Below, in pieces: positions 25,376 to 35,413 of a DNA stretch of 64,000 bases; the first letter of the stretch is position 1, and each line of letters opens with the position of its first letter. This DNA comes from Marthasterias glacialis (lineage: Eukaryota; Echinodermata; Asteroidea; Forcipulatida; Asteriidae). Both the position numbers and the translations under genes were made by a program. Location of the stretch: positions 9,176,377-9,240,376 of the forward strand of contig OU452230.1 of the NCBI GenBank assembly GCA_911728455.2, read 5' to 3'. The notes under the pieces are model-generated. The model searched no databases. It saw only the letters and a program-made list of their open reading frames with translations, and was not told the DNA's origin.

Positions 25376-25939
25376 CATTGAAACAAACGGTCTTCAACAT
25401 TTTTGACTTGACTCTTTCAAGTTTCTTAAAGTCATTTATTTACAAGTAGAAACCACATCACAAAAAACAAATGTAGTACATGTTCTTAAATGATCTACTT
25501 TTTTAAATAGCTGATTAAATTGAAAAAAAAATGCCTTCAGGAACAGATTTTATGCAAGTGTGACAGTGTTCAGGAATGATCCTTGTATAGCATTATGATC
25601 ATTTCAGTTCAGAATATAATGGTTTCATTTTTTGCTGATAATGGTTTCATTTTTAGCTGAAAGCTTCTAATTTTCAATAGGCCTAAGAGTAAAAAAGAAA
25701 ATATCATTTATAAATAAGTTATTTCTATTCTTTCTCCTTTTTAAATCGCCCTTTCAAAAAAACTTCTTGTATGTAAAACAACATCATTAATACGAAGCTG
25801 ATCAAGTTAACAGTCGTCCAGAAGTGCACAGTTTTATAGAAAACAGAAACAATTTCTGAATTTCGTTTCAGAAAAAAGTGATTCTTTTCATCCTCATGAG
25901 TAATCGAGACAATTAGAAGTCACGTTTAATACATAATTA

Positions 25940-26070
25940 ATTGATTATGTATACGCGTGTATTATGCAAATGCGCAACGCCCAACTCTCAGCCAATGAGA
26001 GGTCCTCCTTTGATCTCACCGAGGGAGCTGTTTGAGCTCGTGACGTCACCTGCAAGGCGGTCTCACGATA
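25940..26070 (+). promoter_or_regulatory. Candidate AQP-B promoter: CCAAT box and CRE-like site, in repeated DNA
   Basis: CCAAT at 25992-25996 and a palindromic TGACGTCA at 26041-26048 lie about 250-300 bases before the AQP-B ATG. The same ordered block recurs at 60235-60345: CCAATG, AGGTC.TCCTTTGA, CTCA, GAG.GAGCTGTTTGAGCT-like, TGA.GTCAC and TGCAAG. It is therefore a mobile or duplicated segment. Promoter activity is inferred only from position and motifs. Confidence 0.4.
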
Positions 26071-26299
26071 AATTGAGCGTTGATTTGGATTTCTTTGATT
26101 ACTTGCTTATTAAGGATGGTCTCTTTAAAACAGTGCCGCTAGTATTTGTTTTCTTTATTATATATTTACCGCAGGTCATTCCGAAACCACTCGATGTAGT
26201 TACGCCAAACATTTCAAGACTTCTCTTTACTGCCGTGGGAAACGGTTAATGGGTATATCGTTGACTTCAACAGCTGGGCCACCGTACCGTTAGGACGGC

Positions 26300-26398
26300 A
26301 TGATGGGTTGCGTCTCGATAACCAAACGGTATCTCACCATACAGAGCGACCTGGTGCGTGGCATGCTGGCCGAGTTGGCGGGAACATTTATATTAGTT
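26300..26398 (+). CDS. AQP-B exon 1
   Basis: 33 codons, starting ATGATG and ending LAELAGTFILV at donor GTGAGT, phase 0. Confidence 0.85.
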
Positions 26399-29300
26399 GT
26401 GAGTATAAACATTCGGATGTTGCATCGCAGTAGTTCACAGCGCCTCCACGCTGTGATCACGAAGTATTTCATAGAAAACTAATGTGCCTCGGGTTCTAAC
26501 ACGGCGAATTTGAAACTAGACCATGTGACAGTGTCATCTTCCCCGTTGCGGGCCAAACTTCTACACGGTGATATGTGCACACTCTGATGATAGTGTTTTT
26601 AAGTTCGATCAACCTATAAACTGTGGTATTTACATGACACTTTTCTAACTGACAAGGAAAGTTGATGAAGAGCAAAGCAGAGTCGTCCACTAACATTATT
26701 TTGATGAATTTTTGGCGTGAAAATAAAAACATCTTCAATGACAATTTGATTGAATTTAAAACAGCTTAAACTATTTACATACTCAGTAAAACCCAAGTCC
26801 ACCCGAGTCCTGTCTTAGGTGAACAAAATATATTTGAGTCTTAGCAAGTCTTTAACGTCAAGTTGAAGGACGTGCACAACATTAGCAAGATTGAAAATAT
26901 AAATATTCACAGATTTGACACAACTTACATGGCTTAAAGATGGTCATGGTGGAAAACTTCCCTTCAAATATTGTTACCTTAAGTGCTACCGGTTTTGAGA
27001 AAATTTACTAAAACAATTAGATTTGATCTTATGACACCAAAACCCAATGTTTGAAAGCTGACTTTTTTGAAAAACTATTTTCTTGTGACTCCGATGACCG
27101 CTTGAGCTTAAAATGTCACAGTCTTGTTATTTCATGTATGTTGGGTCACAATCCCATTAAGTGTGGTCACGCGTCATTGACAATTACCAAATGTTGTCCG
27201 CGTGCGTTAAAGCTCATCTCAACATTAGTAAGAAAGAAAAAAACATATTTGTTCACAGATTTACATATACCTTACATGGTACAAAAATAATGATGGTAGA
27301 AACTTTCCGTGAAATATTTCTGCCTGAAGTGTTATCGTTTTTGACTAAAAAAAGATTAATATTCGTCTCATGTAAGACCAAACCCTAGGAAGGCGTACAC
27401 AAATGCTGAATGATTTGCGTTTTCTCCCAAATGAAACAACGAAACGAGCTGAAATTTTTCACAGTTGGTTTTATTACATCTTGATTTGTGCAAAGAATGG
27501 AAGCATTTACAGACACTTTACCAATGCTGAGCTTGGGCTTTAAGTCTCAATTCTATTAATACGTCAAGCAGGTCAATGTATAGCCACAAGTCAGAATATG
27601 GGCGGACAGTTTAAATTTCACTGAGTGTCGATACGATGTACATCTTAGGTGTTTGAGTTCATTATTTTGGCCTTTCTATACCTGCTAATGGTTCCTGTTT
27701 TATCACATAGTTATTTGTAGATGGCGGATTGGCTCAAGCTTTTGTAAGTGGTTGGACATCCGGGACACCTATATCAACCGCCCTGTCGTCAGGGATGGGC
27801 GTGGCTTTTGGAATTTACACAGGAGTTGGAGTCTCAGGTGGGTAATAAGAATATTGTAAGAAATGTGAATCTTCCTGATAAGAATAATGACAATTGACCT
27901 GGTAAGTCTGCTGCCACCTATGGTTCGAAAGTATCCCACTGCAGTGTCCCAGCCCCATTTCGGACTGTGTATTGGCTGGGCCGTGATAATTGACCCTGTA
28001 TAAAGCATTATGTATTGGTAACAACACACCACGTGACCTTATGACCTCTGTGGAAGTTTAGGTTGTGATCAAAGTCAGCTTTGATCTTGTGTAGGCCTTG
28101 ATTGTTTCTAACACTTTTATTTGCAGTTTCAACAAATATGAAATAATTAAAATTAAAATGCATGTCATTAGACAGAAATAATACAGGGTACTGCCGTATA
28201 TAGGGTTCATAGAGTTGTACGACGGTTTCACTGCGGTAAATAAGACAAACTCCCAAACGTCAAATTTGCAAACCCTCTAGTTGTAGAAGTAAAGGTCCTA
28301 AGCATTCTTCTGGTCGGTTAAAGTTGAACCACAACTTGTAATGCTTGATCAAATTGGTTGTACTGATCAATCGTCGGTTTAATATTAACATCACCCCATG
28401 AGGCTTAAAGGCAATACACAGGATCGGTAAGGATAAAAAGCATTACTCTGTCTGAAAGCTTACTGTTTATGAAGTTAATACTAAAACTGATTTTTGTGTG
28501 AAATATTTCCCCCCGATATGCTAAATATTCGAGAATACTGTATCTAAAAACTTAACAAGTAAATAAATAAATAAAAATCGAAATTAAAGCTCAGCTCAAC
28601 ATTGGTAAGAAAGAAAAACATAAATGCTCACAGATTTACATATACCTTACACGGTACAAAGATAAAGATGATAGCAATTTTTCTTTGAAATATTTCTGCC
28701 TGAAGTGTTATCATTTTTAAACAATAATTGAAAGAAGATCCAAAATGAATTTTCGTCTCACATGAGACCAAACCTCTAATAAGATGCATATATGAACATT
28801 CTGAATGTATTTTTTACCGTTTTCTCACAAATGAAACAACAAAATGAGTTGACATTTTCACAGGTTGGTTTTTTATTTCTTATATCCTGAATTGTGCAAA
28901 GAATGGAAACATTTGTAGACACTTTACCAATGTTGAGCTGGGGCTTTAATGACAATGTATTTACGTGCTGAAAGTGTCCACGTTTTTAATTTTTTTTTTA
29001 AACAATTTTCTCCTGATTCAGACGACAGATTGAGCCCAATTTATCCAGGTTTGTTTATTCATGCATATATTGAATCAGACAAAGTAAGAACACTGCACTA
29101 TTAGCTTTACCACAGTAAATGACAAAAATAGCAAGAGTAACGTTTACTAGTAAACTGAACCATGTGTAAATCTCTTTTGGGAGGAGTGTTGGCTCTGAAA
29201 AGAGCCGTTGTGATGCAACGTTTCAAGCAGTATATACTTTGTTACTGAAAACGAGCAGCGTGTACTGTTTGAAATGTTGAAACCACATGGGCTCTTTCCA

Positions 29301-32300
29301 GAGCCAACACTCTTCCCTAAAGAGATTCACACATGTTCGTACCCGCAAGTTTGCTAGTAATATTTATTTCCTTCAATCCATACCATGCAATTTTTCAAAC
29401 ATCACTTCATTTTCAAAAATTATGTGATTATTTATGCAGTCATAATTTTTGGCCGAAGGGAGTTATTTTATAACCTTTTAACTGCAATCATTAAACTGTG
29501 TTTTTTTGTGTGCGTATGCAGGTGGTCACGTCAACCCATCTGTTACCATCGGCATGGCTTCGGTGGGAAAATTTCCTTGGAAGAGGGCGCCCTTGTGGAT
29601 TGCTGCACAGCTTGTTGGTGCATTCAGTGCTGCGTTTGTTGTTTATGGAATATACTACCGTGAGTATTATGATTGTAGAAAAAATAATATTCAAGAGTCA
29701 TTTAAGATGACTTACGTGTCAGCTACAATGACCCTGCCATGTCATGTAATAAATTTAGAACCTTTTCTGACCCAAAACAAAACAAAACAACAAACACATG
29801 GTGGCCGTCATAAAATAGCAATTTTAACACATCTATACCATGCCCAATATGTGGCAGAGGGAGACCCCCCCCCCTCCCCCCAAAAAATGTTCCCATACTC
29901 TTCACACTATTTCCCTCTTCAAAAGAAGTACCCCCAATCCTCAAAAGAATCCCAGAAATGTCCAGAACACAATAAAGACACAAAAGGAGGGAGTACACCC
30001 TGCCACATATCGAGCACCAAATAAACACATCACCCCAACCTTCAAGAACTTACACTGGCTTCTGGTCTCTAACAGAACCAGGTCAAAAATATTCCTGTAT
30101 GTCTGGAAATTCTTTTCCCTCTCAGCCCCTTGTCTACCTAAAAATCCTCTCACGGTCGATAGCCGTGACAGCCGACTCCGTAAATTTCACAACACAACAA
30201 CGCTGATACCTCAGCTTTCCCATCGGTAACGAATTGGTCGGTCAGGGGCGACTTTGGTTATCAGTCCGGCAGTCTGACTGAGAAAATTCAAGGAACTGTT
30301 GAAGACGCATTCATTTGCACATTGTTTAGTCTTTTTTTATCTAGCGCCTTGATCTACGGTTTTGTTTAGGGTAATTATTTGCGCTTAACAAAAACGTATT
30401 ATTTCAAATACAGCTAAACTTCTGACTCGCAATACAAACAAATGATTCCACATAGAATTCAAATTAACGACGGTTATGTTCACCGATTTATGTTTTTTTT
30501 CCTCGAAATTTCTTTACCTTTCTGTATCAGCTATTCCCTCACAGCTGTTAAGGCGTCCACATCCTGACAGCTTTGACGTTGAAAGACACACTTGAGTCAA
30601 TACACAGCTTTGACAAATAGGGTGCACCACACTAAACTTAACTTCACTTTTCTTTTCAATTTTTAGTAGGTTAGCCGTTGAGAATTGTTGGTAGGCTGAT
30701 CCAAAATAAAAACACCCAAGAACGAGTAAACTGGCCAGACTCCATCTTGACAAAAAAATGACCCTGCACTTTTTAGCAAGATATGGTCATTTTTAGAGGG
30801 CTAGTGTACCCCCAAATGCTCTAGGATGAAAGTCAACAACCCCAGGGTCACAATATTGGACCATTTTCCAACAATCCATAAAAGCCACGACCTTCAAATC
30901 TTTGATTTACAGAAAAAGTTGTGGGCTTACATGGATTTCTCTCTATTTAGTGTAGTGCATCCCTCAAATCACTGAAGGGCGCCCTCAATACGGTGGAGAG
31001 ACGTGGAGAGCAAGAACTTCTTGTTCATTTTAATGTATATATTCTCTGTATGTTTTCGTCACCCAGCTGGCATCGATAATCTGGATGGAGGGAACCGGAC
31101 GGTATTTGGCTCTACAGGAACGGCGGGTATCTTTTCCACATACCCACAACCATACTTTGGTATCTGGGTTGGACTAGCTGAACAGGCAAGTATATTTAAC
31201 ATGTTTGGAAATTTTTACTTTGAAATGGTTTGCTTTGTAGTGCGTATGTCCAATGAATCCAACGTCAATTGATTGCATAACAAGTGTTGAAGCAGTACGC
31301 CGTAAAACACAAAACATGACGTGATTCATTATGCCAAACCATCTGCTGACAACAAAAATTTAACCAGTCAAAATAAAATGCCATAGTGTACCGTTTGTGA
31401 CTGCTACTAAGTTAATTTTTTTTTTTGCAAAAGATAGTCCTAAGTTTGTGCCTAAAAATTCCTCTAAAACACCAGCCAGCCAGCCTACTCCATGCACGCA
31501 CCAACGTGCAACATTTACCACCTCTACTGTTCCTACTAAACTGTGATCCATCCTTAGTATCAGCTGCAACATTTACCAGTATCGGCTTTAACATTAGTAT
31601 CAGCTTTAACATTCTCTTGAAGACTAGTAGACCACACTGTTCGAAACGTCAAGATACTATTATCCCAAACCCCAGTTCTTCTGAACCAACACCTCTCACT
31701 AAAGTTATTTTGTTCACATGGTTGTAAACCCATAAGCCTATTCGGTTCTTACTTCTTGTACCATGCAAAGCTTCAAATCGCATTCCCCTATAATGTAGGT
31801 CCAGACTGACGATTGTTACAGCAGGGTGATGTAGTCGAACAGAAAAAGCATTTTAAAACTGAACTTTCCGTGAAGATTTTTTCTTTTCAATCCATTAGTT
31901 TGTTTACGAGAGTATACTGTAGAGTACAGCTCATCAACCCACCTGAAAGATAGCGGGCTAGTTGCAGTAATCAAAAAGTTTGTGCACTGCCCCTGTCCAA
32001 CTGAACCAAGAAACTAAATATTCATATATATCATTTGACCTTTGATCACCTGGTGTTGGTTAGTGGTTGGAATTACGTGAACTTGGATAATATTGCATAC
32101 ATCACATATATGTGCGTGGGTTTGTTGCAGCTGACACATAAAGAAAACATAACTCATTATATTATTACTAAGCCTGCTGTCCAAACACTGTTGAGTTGGG
32201 TTGGGCAAGCTCAGTGGTACAGTGGTGACACATCTGTTCCAGAATGGCAAAGGTCCTGGGTTCGAATCCCAACCGATTAATATACGCGAGGAGTTTTGTT

Positions 32301-34147
32301 TCACATGACAAAGAAAACGATTTTCCCAGAGGGAGGCAACCCCTCGCGGCACAGGAGACAACCCCACACCCAACTCTAAAGTGGTCAGAGGCTCGACACA
32401 CTACCCACCCATACCACCCATCAAAAACTGTAAATCTACGAACTTTTACCTGAGATGTTAACCATTTTTTACCTGTTTCATTTATTTTCAGATAATAAAT
32501 ACTGGTCTCTTGTTGCACTGCACGTTGGCCTTTTTTGATGAGAAAAACGGTAAACCACCCAAAGGGATGGAGCCCTTTTTCGTCGGTCTATCTGTAGCTA
32601 TGATATTACTTACATGGGGTCACAATGCGGGAGCGCCTATGAATCCTGCCCGGGACTTCGCCGGTAGACTTCTTACCTGGTTGGTCGGTTATGGAAATCA
32701 AGTTTGGATGTGAGTAGAATTTTTGTTTCAAGTTGCTCAAGGTGATCGTTCTTTTGTGAAATTCTCCTAATGTGTTGAACCTTCCATCAATGTCACACAC
32801 AGGCCGCACGGAATCCACTGGTGGTGGATACCGACCTTTGTACCACTCGTGGGAGGCGTCTGTGGGGCTCACTTTTACGTTCTCTTTGTTGAGAGGCATC
32901 ATCCTAAAGATACACGGGATGGATATTACCGAGACAGACCGTCCGATGAAGAATTTGGTAAGGATTGACTGTAAGGTTATCTTTCGGAAATAAAAACCAA
33001 GAATGGTAACAACACTTGTAAAGTGGCCATATCACTGTTTACTCTTTTGGCCTAATGAAACATGTACCCCAAGAGGATAAAATAATAGAATATGATTCAA
33101 GCCTAGGGCTTCAGGACTCAGCTCCGTATGGGATCCCATCACTAGACCTAGCTGTGACAGCCTTGGAAGGGGTACCACTGTGGCCTTGTTTGTTCCTCTC
33201 CAAATCTTAGTTATCATTGTAATCAGCTTAAATCTAATACATTAAAGAGTGGGTGCAACAATATTATGGTTAGATTGTAAATTTTTTGTGTTCATATTTG
33301 CACATGGTTTAAATAATAATGGTCAAGGTGGAAAACTTCCATTGAAATACATTTTTGCAGGTGCTGTAGTTTTTAAGAAATAAGTAAAAAAAAAATGATC
33401 CTGCAAGTCCGAAATTGGGTCGCACAGAGAGAGGATAACTGGTCTTTGACAATTAATTACCAATGTTGGCCACATGCTTTATACGGGGAAATTAAACGGC
33501 AGTCTTCAAAAAGACATGTTGCAGCTATCTAAAATGCACGTGTAACTTTATACAAAATGAGATCCAGGGAAAAATCATGTTGTAGTTCATGCGATTTAAA
33601 CATTCGTCCTCATAAAAGTCTGAGCTTTCTGACTGTTCATTGGAAAGCATGCAGTGTCACCGATAGATGCAGTGATGGTGGAGAGAAGGAACAAAAAAAT
33701 TGTAAATAATTTACCAGGCATAGGAGTTATGCCAATTAGTACCGCCCATACGTATACACATTTGGTGCTCGATGTGTGGCAGGGTGTACCCCTCCCATCG
33801 TATATTCATTATGTTCAGGAAATCTCTGGGATTCTTTTTAGGATTTTAGAGGGGAGGGGACTTATGTACAAAAGTGTGTTAAAAGTATGGGAACATTTAG
33901 CTGAGGCAAAACAACACTTATTGTGTGGTAAATCATAGGTAATAACGATATTACCATAATCTCATAACTGATGTATCGCACAGGACGTTTGAATGTCTTA
34001 ATGTTGTAATAATGGCAGGCTATTTTTTAAAATCCTTTCACAGAAATGCAACCTGGAAATGCTCAGCAGACTATGAACTGTCTAAAACATCCCAGTCCGA
34101 CTTACGATTACGATGGTCACCACGTGGCCGGTGACGAGAATAACTGA
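26300..34147 (+). CDS. Divergent aquaglyceroporin paralogue (NPS/NPARD), AQP-B, seven exons
   Basis: A MIP-family channel of 319 residues. Coding exons are 26300-26398, 27711-27837, 29522-29659, 31067-31185, 32492-32709, 32803-32957 and 34044-34147. Exons 2 to 5 match AQP-A exactly in length and phase, which shows tandem duplication. The first box is GGHVNPSVT (NPS at 80-82 instead of NPA). The second is GAPMNPARD (212-216), keeping the aquaglyceroporin Asp. By the same spacing as in AQP-A, the ar/R constriction positions read S60, L200, A209 and R215. The aromatic residues and the conserved Gly are lost, so permeability probably differs. A possible N-glycosylation site, NRT (131-133), lies in loop C. 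The intron after exon 4 uses a GC donor. All exons are intact, so I do not regard this as a pseudogene. An adjacent second ATG at 26303 could also start translation. Confidence 0.92.
26874..27206 (+). mobile_element. Repeat family C, copy 2 (AQP-B intron 1)
   Basis: Shares ACATTAGCAAGATTGAAA, AAGATGGTCATGGTGGAAA, CTCCGATGACCGCTTGAG, TGTTGGGTCACA and GACAATTACCAAATGTTG with the other copies. It abuts the TTAA element at 27207. Confidence 0.7.
27207..27542 (+). mobile_element. TTAA-type MITE, copy 3 (AQP-B intron 1)
   Basis: TTAA at both ends. The termini AGCTCATCTCAACATTAG and CCAATGCTGAGCTTGGGCT mirror each other. The family's internal blocks are present (GAAATATTTCTGCCTGAAGT, TTGGTTTTATTAC). 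Confidence 0.85.
27711..27837 (+). CDS. AQP-B exon 2
   Basis: 127 nt after acceptor CACATAG. It encodes LFVDGGLAQAF through TM2 to VSG and ends in phase 1 at GTGGGT. Confidence 0.88.
28584..28949 (+). mobile_element. TTAA-type MITE, copy 4 (AQP-B intron 2)
   Basis: TTAA at both ends. The termini AGCTCAGCTCAACATTGG and CCAATGTTGAGCTGGGGCT are clear inverted repeats. The internal blocks match the other copies closely, making this one of the best-preserved members. Confidence 0.9.
28955..29135 (+). repeat. Repeat fragment shared with 46975-47110
   Basis: Both copies read CTGAAA.GTGTCCACG, TTTTCTCCTGA, GACGAC.GATTGAGCC, AAGTAAGAACACTGCACTAT and AGCTTTACCA. Each lies just downstream of a TTAA-type MITE. 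Confidence 0.65.
29143..29360. mobile_element. Hairpin element D, copy 2 (AQP-B intron 2)
   Basis: The outer arms TTTACTAGTAAACTGAACC and GTTTGCTAGTAA are separated by GGGAGGAGTGTTGGCTCTGA, mirrored by CCAGAGCCAACACTCTTCCC. It is clearly related to 16998-17321. Confidence 0.8.
29522..29659 (+). CDS. AQP-B exon 3
   Basis: 138 nt after acceptor TATGCAG. It encodes GGHVNPSVTIG, with Ser replacing Ala in the first box, then TM3 to GIYY. It ends in phase 1 at GTGAGT. Confidence 0.92.
29990..30400 (+). mobile_element. Decayed LINE reverse-transcriptase tail (AQP-B intron 3)
   Basis: The frame around 30006-30229 reads HITPTFKNLHWLLVSNRTRS and later LSAPCLP and DSRLRK. This is the pattern of the C-terminal part of CR1/L2-like LINE proteins (HITP-LK-LHWLPV--RI--K...LAP-YL...LR). 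Downstream TAGCGCCTTGATCTACGG resembles the 3' end of such elements. It is truncated at its 5' end. The clade is not resolved. Confidence 0.65.
30656..30960 (+). repeat. Interspersed repeat X, copy 3 (AQP-B intron 3)
   Basis: Begins CAATTTTTAGTAGGTTAG and follows copy 2 (19196-19530) block by block to TTCTCTCTATTTAGTG. Confidence 0.8.
31067..31185 (+). CDS. AQP-B exon 4
   Basis: 119 nt after acceptor ACCCAG. It encodes loop C and the start of TM4, ending VGLAEQ. The following intron begins GCAAGT, a GC donor with otherwise consensus bases (CAG|GCAAGT). Confidence 0.88.
31600..31750 (+). repeat. Half copy of hairpin element D
   Basis: TTGAAGAC, CTGTTCGAAACGTCAAGA and ATGGTTGTAAACCCATAAG match the right half of the elements at 16998 and 29143. 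A similar half copy lies at 52540-52645. Confidence 0.6.
32195..32290 (+). mobile_element. tRNA-like SINE head (AQP-B intron 4)
   Basis: An A-box-like GCTCAGTGGTACAGTGG is followed by a good B box, GGTTCGAATCCC. The acceptor stem does not pair as in a real tRNA, so a tRNA-derived SINE remnant is the better reading. Confidence 0.5.
32492..32709 (+). CDS. AQP-B exon 5
   Basis: 218 nt after acceptor TTTTCAG. It encodes TM4-TM5 and the second box GAPMNPARD, then RLLTWLVGYG. It ends in phase 2 at GTGAGT. Confidence 0.92.
32803..32957 (+). CDS. AQP-B exon 6
   Basis: 155 nt after acceptor CACACAG, preceded by a very short intron (93 nt). It encodes PHGIHWWWIP, TM6 and the charged tail FVERHHPKD to DEEF. 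It is nine nt longer than AQP-A exon 6. Confidence 0.9.
33255..33485 (+). mobile_element. Repeat family C, copy 3 (partial, AQP-B intron 6)
   Basis: Shares ATGGTCAAGGTGGAAAACTT, the TAGTTTTTAAGAAATAAGTAAA block and TTTGACAATTAATTACCAATG-type words with the other copies. The middle is deleted. Confidence 0.55.
34044..34147 (+). CDS. AQP-B exon 7 (terminal)
   Basis: After acceptor TTCACAG it encodes the last 33 residues, rich in His, Tyr, Asp and Asn, ending DENN and TGA at 34145-34147. This tail is unrelated to the AQP-A tail. An ATTAAA at 34176-34181 is a possible but unproven poly(A) signal. Confidence 0.82.
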
Positions 34148-34554
34148 CGAGGCCCGTCGTTGTCCTGCAGTGGGTATTAAAATTATTCCGTTTTATTGAG
34201 TTTACTATAAAGACACATCAGGTTTGCACTGCCGCACGTTCCTTGCTGGTCGTTGTTTTGTAGCGACTACTGTCTAACCTATACAAGATTTCGTTGAGAT
34301 TTAGTTCGACTTTTGGGCTTGATGACTTGTCAATTTTTTTTTTTTATTTGTCAAAAAAACTCGGCAATAATGTGATTACTTCTAAGCTGTAAAAAATTGA
34401 ACTTTTCAAAACAGAAACGTTCGACAGATGGTGTAGGGGACGAATAAGATCGGTCGTAACAATTGAATCATTTTTACATTTATTTTGCTGTACACAAAGT
34501 TTATCAGGCAGTCAATGCTGTTTATGCAATTACAAATCAGGCTTTTTTACAAAT

Positions 34555-34900
34555 AATATCATAGATACTAGACAAACAAGATAGGACACTCTGTTTAGAA
34601 ACATGAAACGCGAAATGGGTGCACCCGCTGTTGTTAAGGTTGGTAAAAATCAAACCTCGTTTGTGCAATAAGTAGGGCCTACTAAATGGAAAAACTTGGG
34701 CCAAACGATCCCACCAAAATAAACAAGGTGAAGGCAGATCGAAAACTTGGTGTTCGTCCATAAATTGCGCCAATAATCCTAGCAAATAACACATGGGGAG
34801 GGTGCCATCACGCAGTCGATAGGTAAAAAGGCATTACATCAGCGACCGTGCAAAACGGCACAAGTGTCCTATCTTGTTTTTCTAGTATCTGTGATGATAT
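34555..34900. mobile_element. Non-autonomous element with about 31-bp terminal inverted repeats, copy 1
   Basis: The left end contains GATACTAG..AAACAAGATAGGACACT and the right end AGTGTCCTATCTTGTTTTTC..CTAGTATC, in mirror. No open frame. A second copy lies at 54237-54562. Confidence 0.85.
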
Positions 34901-35355
34901 ATAATTAATTTAAACAAAATTAAATATTTAACGTCCCATCTACCATTCAAGAAAATGAAACAACTTATTTGTGATGTTGACAGAAGGTTAAATAATTATT
35001 TTGCTTTACTGTTATACCGATGTGGGCTTTCCTTATGGAAAGCACCGAGTATAACGGTACAGCACTAATCACACATCAGTCTAAGGTTAACATAAAAAGC
35101 ATTTATTTTTCTCTGATGTCCTTATCGCGTCTATTTTTAAGGCTAAATGTCATCGTCGCTGTTGTCGCGGTCATTGTCTGTAACAAATGCTACGGCAAGA
35201 TGCCGTCTTCCTGTGTATACGGTGTAATATCAGCAATAATTGTGGCTAAGCGTGGTTTGCACAAAATTGAAAATTGAATTAAAAATTGTTCCATAAGATG
35301 AAAAGGCTAAATGTTTTCAGAGCGTGCGTGCATGCATCGCAATCCTCCATTTTCT

Positions 35356-35413
35356 TGAAGCGTGTTTCAAACGTTCACCATACTAATATGGTGACCGTTT
35401 GAAACACGCTTCA
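35356..35413. repeat. Near-perfect palindrome, 58 bp
   Basis: TGAAGCGTGTTTCAAACG..TCACCATA mirrors to TATGGTGA..CGTTTGAAACACGCTTCA with almost no loop. Confidence 0.85.

Larger units (their letters stand above)
21182..25930. other. Intergenic stretch between AQP-A and AQP-B
   Basis: No supported exon. It contains a long perfect-type hairpin at 23015-23128, a cysteine-containing minus-strand frame at about 22266-22700 discussed as a finding, and an AACC/AACA simple repeat at 25190-25375. Confidence 0.5.

Noticed and set aside
32195-32290. Possible tRNA gene on the plus strand
   Set aside because: The T-loop is good but the acceptor stem does not close. It lies inside an intron with repeat-like flanks.
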